In this document: positions 32,928 through 43,799 of the stretch, one piece after another
Numbering within the stretch: position 1 is the first letter of the stretch
Layout: the number at the start of each line of letters is the position of its first letter
NCBI GenBank assembly: GCA_009760855.2
Contig: WPIO01000157.1
Location: forward strand, 700,001 to 764,000
Direction of reading: 5' to 3'
Length of the DNA stretch: 64,000 nucleotides
From: Cristatella mucedo
Taxonomy: Eukaryota > Bryozoa > Phylactolaemata > Cristatellidae
Made by a program: the position numbers and the translations under genes
Notes under the pieces: generated by a model
What the model was told of the DNA's origin: nothing
Seen by the model: only the letters and a program-made list of their open reading frames with translations
Database searches by the model: none

Positions 32928-34189
32928 CGCAAGAGTGATGCTAGATCTTCAATGGACTTTGTAATTAGGTGTTGGTAGAATTCGTTTTGGATTTCGGTGC
33001 CAGTTCTGTTTATTTGGCTCCTATTCATTGAACAAGTTATATATATATATATATTATAATAATAAGTAGAAGCTATCAATGCATATTTTGCAACAAAGAG
33101 GCCAGCAGCAATAAACCGTTTGTTGCACAATCCTATGCTTTTTGTGCAGAAAAGCACGACGATCATGAGCTCTAGCAATGAATGCTCTGGCAGCTCTTGT
33201 CGTTGCTCTTACTGAGCGAGCCTGGGGAAAGTGGCACCGGACAAAGAGTCAAGAGCAAAGAAGATGAAAAAAAAGCTGTTCTTAGACGGGTCAGACTGTG
33301 CTTCAGGTGCTCAGACAGCCTCATTGGAGAGTCCGTGTGCATAAAGGGTCAAGATGCTGAGCCGATGCTAAATCTTTAAGGCAGTTTTTTGAGGAAGCAG
33401 TGCTGCCAGAAGCTAGCTCGGTGCCTGAAGCCATGTGCTTTCTTTCTAAGCTGGTCAAAGCCAAACTTGGTCTACCAAGCAGCTGCTGCTCACTGAGACC
33501 GAGTGCCATAACTAGCATGGCTTAGGTACATAGACGTCTGTGATACCCAGCTTCGAGAGCCATTCTTAGGAGCATTGATGGGCCTACAAGTCCAGTGATC
33601 TAGACCAGCACCTCCCATTGGCGATATGCTGGACTCGATGCATTTTGACTGTGATTGGCAAACTTCTTCAACTATCTTGGGAAGATCAAGTGTGTTGACG
33701 TGAATGGAAGCAGTCAATCTTGCCGATTAATGAAAGTATTTTTAAGAGAGCTGTCTAGTTTCAATCGGTGACATCTATGATGCAGCCTAAACAATCAACG
33801 AATTGTACCCACTTGGTATTTATGTGAACGATTTGTACTCCAGTTGCGGCTGCTACCGGCTGCAGCTGACATTGTTTGTCAGCTGGCCAGGTCAAGTGTG
33901 GTCTCTTCTCAGAAAGTAAAAAATTAGGTGACAATCGGGCCGTATGAACAGACGTGGCTGTCTATGAAAGCAGCCTGTAGTAGATAGCTCAGCCGGCTTG
34001 GTTGTGAGCTTACTGCTTTGTTGACCCCAGAACATTAGCTGTCTTAACCCTAGTGCATTGCATTTCGATTGGCCATTAGCCAATGAGAACAAGCCTAGCT
34101 TGTTCTCGACCCACTTGGTTGCACATCACCAATAGAGAATGCTGCCTTTTATTCTGTCTTTATAAAGCTAATCTGTCAAGCAAGAGTAT
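32928..34189. other. No gene recognised
   Basis: A (TA)n run at 33,040. GC-richer sequence at 33,180-33,700 with short frames on both strands but no domain. Confidence 0.3.
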
Positions 34190-34975
34190 ATTTGCTTAGT
34201 TACCCATAACTAGTAAGTTGGTTCTGTCGTCATTCAATTTAAGAAAGTTTGCTGCCATTCATGTGCGGATGTCTACAATATATGCAGCAAGGGAGTTGAA
34301 AGGGAATTCGAAATTCTGGAGGACTGTGAAAGATCAAAGCGAAGATAAAACGGAGTGTCATCCACATACAAGTGAAAGCCTAGATTGTGCTTGGCAATCA
34401 CACCGGCAAGAGGAAAAGTATAAACCATGAAAAGAACTGGACCAAGCACGGTGCCCTGAGGTTCCCCACATTTCAGGGATTCCTCTGATGATCTTTGTCC
34501 ATTCACATCAACAATTTGGAGTCTCCCACTGAGATTGGACCTGAACCATTGCAGAGCAGTGTCAGTGATGGCCACGCGATTTTAGAGGCACTCAAGAAGG
34601 TCTTAGTCATCGACAGTATCAAAGGCTGCCGAAAGATCTAGAAAAACAAGCAGATATACTTTACCCATGTCTGCATTCCTAATTAGGTCGTTGTACACTC
34701 GAAGCAGTGCTGACTCTGGGGAGTGATTAGCTCTAAAACCAGACTGGAACTTACCAGCAAGGTTTGAAGTTTCAATATACGAGTTCAGCTGATCCGCCAC
34801 GACTCGTTCCAGTGTCTTTGATGGGAATGATAGAAGGGAGACTGGGTGGGAGTTGCTCAAGTTCTTCTGGTCTTGTGTTGCTTTCTTTAGTAGTGGCCAG
34901 ACTACAGCTTTTTTGAAAGGTGCTGGGACATGACCTGGGGCTAATAGCATATTTATGATGTTAGTTTGCATGGCA
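34190..34975 (-). mobile_element. L2/CR1-clade LINE, group B, RT fragment
   Basis: The minus strand has 'VAPFKKAVVWPLLKK'-type RT0 sequence, 'LVFLDLSAAFDTVDD' (first catalytic Asp), 'GEPQGTVLGPVLFMVYTFPL' and 'GFHLYVDDTPFYLRF' (YADD to YVDD, which is tolerated in some RTs). One frameshift separates the two halves at 34,580. It meets an oppositely oriented copy head to head at 34,975. Confidence 0.9.
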
Positions 34976-34979
34976 GCAG

Positions 34980-36705
34980 CAGATCAACGCATCGTAGAAG
35001 CAGGACAATGAGAATAGGGTCCAAAGGACCAGTTGTCTTCTTTGTCCTACTTCTCTGATACTTATATCTGCTGCTGCAATTCATAACTAAAATGCTAAAT
35101 ATGTCCTTAGCCTTAGGGCTGTCCCTGCACCTGTCAAAAAAGGCCACTGTGAGGCCACTAATTAATAATGCACCGCTAGACCAGGAGGACTTAACCAGCT
35201 TCCGCCCAGTCTCTCTTCCAGTTCATATAAAAGACACTAGAGCGAGGTGTGGCAGACCACCGGTCCTCTTACATTGAGACCTCGAACCTAGCAACTAAGT
35301 TATAATCTGATTTCAGAGATTATCACTTCACAGAGTCAGCATTGCTTTTTGAGTATAACGACTTTCTCATGAAAGCAGACTAAGGTTAAGTCTCTCTACT
35401 TGTTCTGCTTGATCTTTCTGCAGCATTTGATAATAATAATCACAAAGTCCTCCTTGAGCATCTTGAATCTCGTCTTGGCATCACTGGAACTGCACTACAA
35501 TGGTTCAGGTCCTATCTCAGTGGGAAACTCCACAGTGCTGATGTAAATTGACAAAGATCATCCGAGGAACAAATTAAGTACGGCTCATCTCAGGGTTCTA
35601 TGCTCAATCTGCTTCTTTTCACAGTTTATACTCTGCTTCTTGCCGATGTGATCGTCAAGCACAATCTAGGATCTCACTTCAATGCAGATGACACCCAGTT
35701 GTATCTTTGCTTTGATCCCTCCCAGCCTTCGAGCACGGGTCGAGTTCTCTTAACTCCGATGCTGCATGTATTTATGATGTCAGCACAGCGATGGAGGCAA
35801 ACCTTCTTATATTGAATGACAACTAAATTAATTTGCTTGTTATGGGAAAACCAAGTGTGATTCGGAAATTGGAAAATCTGACGCTCGAAATCGTCTCCAT
35901 CAGCATGTCTCCTGTTGAATCTGCGTGTAATCTATTCGTCCTGTTCTTAAGTGACCTTTCATTAGGCGACCACATCAGCTCCAAAGTAATGTCTGCCTGT
36001 TTTCAGTTGCAACGCATTTCTGTAATTCGGACTTGCTTCGACAGAATTACTACGTTCAAATTGGTCCCTACCTTTGTGACAGCCTGTATCGACTTCTGTG
36101 ACTCACTGTTTGCTGGTCTCCCTGCATGTGCAATCAAGTGCTTGAAGTCGGTGCAAAACTCAGCAGCTAGGTTCGTCTGTCGTGAGCATCAAAGTTGCCA
36201 CATTACTCTACTTCTTACCGACCTGCACTGGCTCCCAATCAAGCAGCGCATCGACTTCAAGAATCTGTCACTTACATGTAGGTACCTTCATTCTTTAGCT
36301 CCAACATACCTATCAGACTCTTCCGCCAGGCACAGAGACGTACAACCTGCCGTTGAGACTTGAATCGTTTAGCCATACCTCGTCAAAACCGTTAGAGACC
36401 ATGCCTTTAGTTCCCATGCTCCCAAAGCCTGGAACGTACTACCGACGCCGGTCACAACGTCCTCTGATATGACGACTTTTAAAAAGAAGCTTAAAACGAA
36501 CGTGTTCATGACAGCATTTGGTGGGTCTCGGTGATTCGTTATTCGTGTGCATGTACCTGCTTGCACTATACCTGTTGCTTTCGGATGTTACCACCAATAA
36601 TTTTTAATGCCGTCTATAAAGCATCGTAAAGTGCTTCAAAAGAAATTCAGACTTCTGAGGGCGCTATACAAACGCATTATTATGATTATAATTTTATTTA
36701 TTATT
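34980..36705 (+). mobile_element. L2/CR1-clade LINE, group B, 5'-truncated copy
   Basis: The plus strand runs from an RT0-like segment through decayed RT ('LGSHFNADDTQLYLCFDPSQ' at 35,665), 'LVMGKPSVIRKLENLTL', 'ACIDFCDSLFAGLPACAIKC' and 'TLLLTDLHWLPIKQRIDFK'. It ends with the tail 'gtaaagtgcttc ... gagggcgctatacaaacgcattatta'. Frames are partly open (176 codons at 35,833) but broken elsewhere. Confidence 0.9.
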
Positions 36706-37010
36706 CTATCCTAGAGAATAATGAACTGCCACATTTCTGCGATGTGGCACCGAGAGCACCTAGCAGTTGCATGTCGCTACTTTTGTTACAAGTTTTTCAA
36801 GAAAAGAATAAAAAAATACTCTCTAAAACGTCTGTCAAGATGCGCATTGCCTTCACAGCCCACTTCGGCATGCCTGTTTCGACTTCAGACAAGCCCATAG
36901 CAGCTAATCTCGCAGGTGAAAACAGCAATGGAACTATTGAAAGTAAGGTACACAATTTCCGGTCGCTAAAAGGAATACTTTCAGGTATAGAAATATATAT
37001 ATATCTATGA

Positions 37011-37146
37011 TTCATTTATATAGCGCCCCAAGAGAACTCAATCTCTATTCAGGCGCTTCACATATGCCTCGGGACTCGAGCCCACGAACTCAGTCAGACC
37101 TTGGTCGGGGCGAGCACCTTTACCGCTAGACCAAACCAGCTCGGCA
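37011..37146 (-). mobile_element. tRNA-derived SINE, family II
   Basis: On the minus strand: head 'tggtctagcggtaaaggtgctcgcc', B-box-like 'gggctcgagtcc', then L2-like tail 'catatgtgaagcgcctgaata ... ggggcgctatataaatgaa'. About 136 bases. Confidence 0.85.
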
Positions 37147-37339
37147 AATCAAGGTAATACAGTGTAATTTGCAGTGCAAAATATAATAAAAAATTAATAT
37201 AGTTGTGGGTGTGTTTGCAGGCAGGTAAGGAAATAAAGAGAACGATTCGAATTGTATCCCTAAAATGCGGCTTAATCCAACTCACTGTTAAAGCAATTGG
37301 GACTACTGCACTGTGGACTAATCCAAACAAGAACAGTGA

Positions 37340-37540
37340 AGACCATGTGGGTGTTACGATGGAGAGTTTTGTATAGCGCACTCACAGCCTAAGCGGCTTT
37401 CGGTACACATTTGGTAGCCAACAGACTTCGTCTCACGCAACAAACAGAAAGTGGGAAGCATAGATGAGTCAGTAGAGCAGTTGAGGTAGTGAGTAGCATA
37501 GAAATAGCAGCTCAGGACCGCTGAAAAAGATGCCTATGTA
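37340..37540 (-). mobile_element. L2 LINE, group A, short 3' fragment
   Basis: 'gagttttgtatagcgcactcacagcctaagcggctttcggtac' matches 12,168 and 19,345 (reverse). Confidence 0.85.
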
Positions 37541-40149
37541 AGAGTGATGTCAGTATTCAAATTTTCAGCAAATAGTGAAGATAACCCGTAAAGCAGTTAA
37601 ATCCTTTTTAAGCGACTGTATTTTTTTTAACTCTAAGTCAAGTGACATCCTGACGTCAGTCGGGAGTGAGTTTCAGCTTTGAGGGCATATATACTAAAAG
37701 GGCTATACTAGTAATAACAATAATGCATAATAACAATAATAGTAATACAAGTAATAATAATAATGCACTTGATAAAGCGCCCCCAGAGAACTCAATCTCT
37801 TTCAAGGCGCTTTACATTTGCTGCAAAGGGAAACGCGATTGAATGGTGAGTAATATCATGCTTGATAAACAACATGAATAACATGGTTAGGGGGTAACAT
37901 GCACAGGGGTCAGCACGCATAAGCACATGAAGGATGAATCACAGACACCCACTAAATGCTGTCCTAAATAGGTGTTTTTAAGTTATTTTTAAATGTGGCC
38001 AAGTCAGGGGATGTTCTGACACAAGTTGGGAGTGTGCTTCAGGCTTTGAGAGCATACGAATTAAATGCACGGTCTCCAAAGGATTTGAGGTTTGTACGAG
38101 GTATTGGTAAACTGTTGGATTCTGAAAAGTTGCAGTACGATGCTTAGGCTGGTGGGGGAGTAAATCTGAGAGATAGGCTGGAGCCAAAGAAGGAAGTGAC
38201 CTAAAAGTGAACGAAAAAATAAATCTTGAATTTGATCCGTTGCTTGACTGGTAGCCAGTGCAGGTCGGCGAGAAGGGGTGTGATGTGGCAACTGCAAAGC
38301 TCACGACTGTCAAGCCTAGCTGCAGAGTTTTGCACTAGATGTAATCGCCTGATTGCACATGCCAGTGGGCCAGCAAGCAGTGAGCTACAGAAGTCAAGAC
38401 GGGATGTGATAAATGCGGGGACCAACAAAGACGTGTATCCTTATCTAAACATGCCTAAATTTTAGCAATGTTATATTTGAAAGTAGGCAGACTTGATTGT
38501 GGACCTGATGTGGTCGTCCACCGTGAGGTCACTTCGGAACACGACACCTAGATTTCGAGCTAATTAAACTTGAGATATGCTGGCAGAGCCAATTTTGAGC
38601 GTCAGCCTTTCCAATTTCTGAAGCACACTGAGTTTGCCCATAACTAATAAGTTAGTTTTATCATAATTTAGTTTAAGAAACTTTGCTGCCATCCATGTGC
38701 GAATGTCATCTATACATGCAGCAAGGGAGTTGAGAGAATTCGAAGTGCTCGAAGGCTGGGAGGGATCAAGGCAAAAGTACAACTGAGTGTCATCCCTATA
38801 GAAGTGAAAGCCTACATTGTGCTTGGCAATCGTATCAGGGATAGTATAAACCGTGAAAAGAACCGGACCTAGCACGAAGCCCTGAGGTATTCCATAGTTC
38901 AGAGGTACTTCAGATGATCTTTGTCCATTCACGTCAATACTCTGGAGTCTCCCACTGAGATAGGACCTGAACCACTGCAGAGCAGTGCCAGTGATGCCCA
39001 GGCGAGATGAGAGGCGCTCTAGAAGAACTTTGTGATAAATAATATCAAAAGCTGCCGAAGATCGAAAAAAACAAGCAGAGACACTCTACCCATGTCTGCA
39101 TTCCTAAGTAGGTCGTAGTAAACCCTAAGCAATGCTGATTCTGTGGAGTCATTAGCTCTAAAGCCAGAGTAGAACTTCCTAGCTAGGTTTGAAGTTTCAA
39201 TATATGAGTTCAGCTGGTCCGCCACGACCCGTTCCAGTGTCTTTGATAGGAATGGTAGAAGGGAGACTGGGGGTAGTTGCTCAAGTTCTATTGATCTAGT
39301 GTCGCTTTCTTGAGAAGAGGCCTGACTACAGCTTGTTTGAAAGGTGCTGGGACATGACCTAAGGCTAATGACACATGAATGATGTTAGTTATGCACGGCA
39401 GCAGCAGATCAATGCAACATAGGAGCAGGAGGGTGAGAGAAGGGTCCAGAGGTCTTGTTATCTGGGATTGAGATATGAACTTCAGGACGAGGTCACAACT
39501 AACCTCCTTGAATGTCGACATTGAGGTGCAGCCAGGAATTGGGGGACAGCATTCACGGGGGAGGCTGTCATCGCAAGGATGGACTCAGTGATCTTGTCTA
39601 TCTTCTGCACAAAGAATCAAGAGAAGCGATCGGCTTGATCATAATTAGGATCATCAGCTAAGGAGCTAATCTGGGAGTGGTTGAGGAGGTTGTAGATCGT
39701 CAGCAGCAGCATTTTTGGATTATGCATTTGTGATTCAACAATGTTTTATATTAACTAGACTTGGTCTTTGCTTGGATCGATTGGTACGACCTACAGTAGT
39801 CCTCGCATACCTGTCGATGGACAGTCAGTTCTAATCTTTGTATGCTCTTTTAAGCTTGCACTTAGTTGACCTGGCTAGTTCAATGTCTGTGGTAAACCAT
39901 AGGCCGTCTGGGCGAGGGCGCACAGTGTGCTTAGTCAGAGGTGCAAACTCGTCGAGCTTGTCAGCTAGTGTCGTATTGTAGCTCTCTACCAATGATGACA
40001 GATCGGAGGGAGGACTGAGCAGCAGAGTCGAAGCAGATATTTTTTCACGGACAGCATCGATGTCAAGGGACTTGAGGTTTCGCAATTCACAGGCTATTTT
40101 AGTGGAGAAGGTGGACACACACTATAGATTGAATAAGATCTGCATGTGG

Positions 40150-40720
40150 TCACATAAGTAGGATTTGGTAATAATTGCTGATGACAAAGTGCAGTTTTAT
40201 GAGAACAATTTGGTCTAGTGTGTGACCCTTGATGTGAGTAGGGCCATGCATATGAGCCACAAGAGACAAGGAGTCAGTCAATGCACACAATTCAGTGCTG
40301 AAGGTGTCAGACAAATTATAAAAGTGAATGTTGAAATCGCCCATAGCGAGGTTGGATCGATTTCTTGCACATAGAATCGAAACGAGATCGGAAAAACCTG
40401 ACATAAAGGAGGATTTGGTACCTGGTGGGCGATAGACTACTGCCACCATTAATAGCTTATTTTTGGGTGAGACCTGGACAATCGATTCAAAAGACTGTTT
40501 CGAGGGGACTGGAAATGGCTTGAAGTTGAGTTTCAAAAGCACGATAACAGCAACTCCACCTCCAGTTTTGATTGATCTAGGGGTGTGAAAGAACGAGAAT
40601 CCAGTTAGGGTGGGGTCTTTCATTGTCGGACAATCAATCGATTTTAGCCAAGTTTCAGTTAGGGCGAGCAGGTCGAGACCATTTTCAGAAATAAGGTCGC
40701 TTATTGCCAGAGGTTTATGC
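40150..40720 (-). pseudogene. L2 endonuclease domain
   Basis: A long minus-strand frame (289 codons, running to 41,019 through the SINE) contains 'LDLLALTETWLKS' (the catalytic Glu motif of apurinic-endonuclease-like domains), 'SFFHTPRSIKTGGGVAVIV', 'VAVVYRPPGTKSSFM', 'LAMGDFNIHF' (catalytic Asp/Asn) and 'THIKGHTLDQIV' (the conserved Thr-His...Leu-Asp block). This domain nicks target DNA to prime reverse transcription. The terminal catalytic His block (SDH) is reduced to 'KLHFVISN', where the frame drifts. Confidence 0.88.
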
Positions 40721-40721
40721 C

Positions 40722-40860
40722 AAGCTGGTTTGGTCCAGCGGTTAAGGTGCTCGCCCCGACTAAGGTCAGGCTGAGGTCGTGGGCTCAAGTCCCGTGGCAT
40801 ATGTGAAGCGTCTGAATAGAGATCAAGTTCTCCTGGGGCGCTATACAAATGAATACAAAT
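40722..40860 (+). mobile_element. tRNA-derived SINE, family II
   Basis: Head 'ggtttggtccagcggttaagg', B-box-like 'gggctcaagtcc' and L2-like tail 'catatgtgaagcgtctgaata ... ggggcgctatacaaatgaata', ending in (AAT/AATA)n. It is inserted in the LINE endonuclease 5' end, so it is younger than the LINE. Confidence 0.88.
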
Positions 40861-41199
40861 AATAAATAAATAAATATTGCACGTTGAGTGAGGATTCCAA
40901 AGGCAAGCGTTAAGTCGGGCCGATGGAGTTATAACAGGCCGGATGACCACTAAGGTAGATAGATTCACAGTGACGCATGTGGGGGAGCGTGCTGAGCGGT
41001 TAGAGACTAGGAAAACCAAACGAGCAGGTACTCAGCTCGCAGTTCCCGCCCAACGAGCAGTATCTGAGCTGGCTGTTCAGGCCACCGCGACGGCTCCTGG
41101 GTGCTTTTCTTTGTTAATGCAAAGTTCAAGAATCTTTGCAGCAACATTAATATCTAGGAATGCATTTGATCTACGATGATGAAGCGACACCAGCTGTTG

Positions 41200-41905
41200 A
41201 CGACTATAACTCCCGTCTCGACTTCTGCAACTCACTGCTCACTGGCCTACCAGCATATGCGATCAGGCGATTGCAGCTGGTGCAAAATTCTGCAGCTAGG
41301 CTTGTCTGTCGTGAGCGTCGCGGTTGCCACATTACTCCACTTCTCGCCGACCTGCACTGGCTACCAGTCTAGCAACGGATTGACTTCAAGGTTTTGTCGC
41401 TCACTTTCAGGTCCCTTCATTCTGTGGATCCAGCCTATCTCTCAGATATACCACCCCATCAGGCCAAGCATCGTACCAACCCCTTTTCGGAATCCAACAG
41501 TCTACAAATACCTCATACAAACCTTAAATCCTTTGGAGACCGTGCATTTAGTTCGTATGCTCCCAAAGCCTGGAACTCTCTTCCGACCTGCGTCAGAACA
41601 TCCCCTTACCTGACCACGTTTAAAAGGAACTTAAAAACACCTATTTAGGACAGCATTTAGTGGGTCCCGTGATTCGCTCTTGGTGTGCTTATGCGTGCTG
41701 ACACTGTGCATGCTGCCACAAACCACATTTGCATGCTGACCATGTGCATGTCACCCTAACCATGTTATTCATTTTGTTTGTTTTTTAAGCATGATTTTAT
41801 TCACCATTCAATTGCATTTCACTTTGCAGCAAATGTAAAGCTCCTAGAAAGAGATTAAGTTTTCTGAGGGCGCTTTATCAAGTGCATTATTATTATTATT
41901 ATTAA
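41200..41905 (+). mobile_element. L2/CR1-clade LINE, group B, 3' end, well preserved
   Basis: The plus strand encodes '[20 protein letters not shown]', '[13 protein letters not shown]', one stop, then 'SFGDRAFSSYAPKAWNSLP' and 'FKRNLKTPI'. The 3' UTR follows, with the tail 'aaatgtaaagctcctagaaagagatta ... gagggcgctttatcaagtgcattatt'. Few lesions, so it is comparatively young. Confidence 0.92.
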
Positions 41906-43139
41906 CTAAAATGCAAGTTACTAGCCGCCGGCATAGCCAAGGTAGACTCCGGCGTGGGAGGCCCAGCAGCCCAAAGCAATAAGCCTTTAGATATCCATAG
42001 GCACGTAATTTCTTACGAGCTACGGTCAAATAACAATCAGAACAACTTTAAACAGGTCTTAGCTGTGCCGTTTCCGTATACAATGTTTGCAAGAACTTTG
42101 GTTTTCGGAAGAGTTCTACAACGAACACGAATGCTCACGAGAGCGCTCTATGGGCTGTCTCTAAAGGTCGAAACTCACCACTTCTTCGCAGTCTTAAAAA
42201 TAACAAAGAATGCAGCAGCTGGCAGTCATTGCTGACCTTACAGTTTTCTACCTACATATATACGTACACCAGCTGTTATACTGACCCATTGTGACTCTGC
42301 TTGCTATCCTTGTTACGGCCTTTGCCTTTCTGGCTTGGATTCACCCTGCCTCTGATAATATGCCTATAGAGGGCAATCTGCATGACCTTCCGGTGCGCTT
42401 TTGAAAGAGATCTGACTGAATGAAGTAAATATGGTTCTCAGTGGCCCCCGAGATCAAAGTTTGACTTCGTTAAGCCCAGGAAAATTCACGACCGTCAGGC
42501 AGCTAAACAGACTCCAGTGTAAATTTGGATTATTTAGCTAAATACTCACTTTCTGGGATCGGTACGTCAAGAACATGTTGAGAAAGGGCGTAGTAGTAAA
42601 ACGCATTTTGCGGTGTGAGAGAAGCATAAGAATTCTAATAACATAGTACCACGCATTGACTTGGTAAACCACACAGCTCAACTTTCAAACGCCAGGATCA
42701 TGCCTCTCTGTACCACCAGTCCGATGTCACTCACAGCTTTAGTACCACTAAACGCTTCAGTTTGGCATAGACAAAAAAGTGAATGGCTAATGTAATACTT
42801 GAGCAAGTACTACATAAACCTTTCTGTTATAAGCAGAATATTAGACAAAATAATGAACAGTACAGTATAGTACTAATGAACGGTAGCCGATTGTTTGGAT
42901 CAGCCCAGATTGTCCATAGCTGACAGTTTGACTGGGCGACAGTTCGCCTCAACGTAGCTCGTCTTTATCAATTAGGTTTGATGAGACAGCTGTATTAGCT
43001 GTTAGGCTGTTTTTTTATTCGGCAGTAATTTCCAATATTATTGGAATGGGGTGATTTTTCCATTTTGACAAGTTTCTGTTAAATTTTTTTCGCTTTGAAT
43101 TTGTTGCAGTGTTTCTGCAACGAACAGTAGCAGTTTTTG
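41906..43139. other. No gene recognised
   Basis: Only short unassigned frames, including 93 codons at 41,954. No splice-bounded cysteine-rich exon seen. Confidence 0.3.
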
Positions 43140-43730
43140 CTTACTGATTCATTCCTACGATGGGTAGCAGCCAGTCAGCTTATTTGTACGCCCTGCATCA
43201 CTGAGTCAAGCGAAGCTCCTGGAAGCAGCACAGGTTTCAAATAACGGTGCCCTGTGGCAGTATTCGTGTTCGAAGAAATAGAACTTCGTCATGCACAGGT
43301 AGCCTCCCCTGTTTCCAAACCACTGCAGCAGCAACCCGCACCAACTAACAATGGAATTTCCGAGGCCCACAGTGAGAGTGCCGCGCCAAGCTGTAGCGAT
43401 TGTGCGTTGCTGAGGGCACTGGCATCGGCTCACAGGTACAGCTTAGAGGTCTATCGTTACAGTGCCCGATGAACAACTGATTGCAGGAATATTTTGGAGT
43501 CGCCATGGCGCAGTTTCCAACCTACACGACAGAAATTTTGAAAGGCAGGTTCTGAGTTCATCAATCAACGATAGCACGGAATAATAGTTTTAAACAGCAA
43601 GCCAGTGCAGTAGTGATACTTCAATGGCTTGCTTGAATAAATCTATTAAAAACTGCTGCATTAATAGAGAACCGCAACGGACATAGGGCGGCAGTGTTAG
43701 AACTCTGCTGTTTATGCTAAAGTGACATGA
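43140..43730 (+). pseudogene. Unrecognised coding-like sequence, inverted partner of 8,595-9,185
   Basis: It aligns with the reverse complement of 8,595-9,185 over its whole length. Its longest open frame (43,254-43,472, 72 codons) holds 'HSESAAPSCSDCALLRALAS', matching the other copy's 'LENALKLERSCSDE' region in a shifted frame. Both copies carry different breaks, so they decayed separately. Confidence 0.4.
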
Positions 43731-43799
43731 GCATGACTGCTTAGCTTCACGGAATATATGAAACCAAACGAGGGTGATTAAAGCCGTGCAAGAACTTGG

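Larger units (their letters stand above)
37734..41019 (-). mobile_element. L2/CR1-clade LINE, group B, most complete copy
   Basis: Minus-strand order from 5' to 3': endonuclease (41,019-40,150), spacer (40,150-39,540), RT0 and RT ('APFKQAVVRPLLKK' 39,300; 'SLLVFFDLRQLL' 39,070; 'GIPQGFVLGPVLFTVYTI' 38,900; 'FHFYRDDTQLYFC' 38,800), C-terminal region ('[15 protein letters not shown]' 38,260) and tail with (ATT)n (37,734-37,830). The length of about 3.3 kb is close to a full CR1/L2 ORF2 plus 3' UTR. Catalytic changes (YADD to YRDD), frameshifts and a SINE insertion at 40,722 show it is inactive. Confidence 0.92.

Noticed and set aside
34603-34971. Possible retroviral or endogenous viral polymerase
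   Set aside because: The motifs (SAAFDTVDD, PQGTVLGP, YVDD) and the tail are those of L2/CR1 non-LTR elements. No protease, integrase or LTR was seen.
40943-41179. 78-codon plus frame opposite the LINE endonuclease region
   Set aside because: It is a shadow of the LINE 5' end on the other strand, without a domain.
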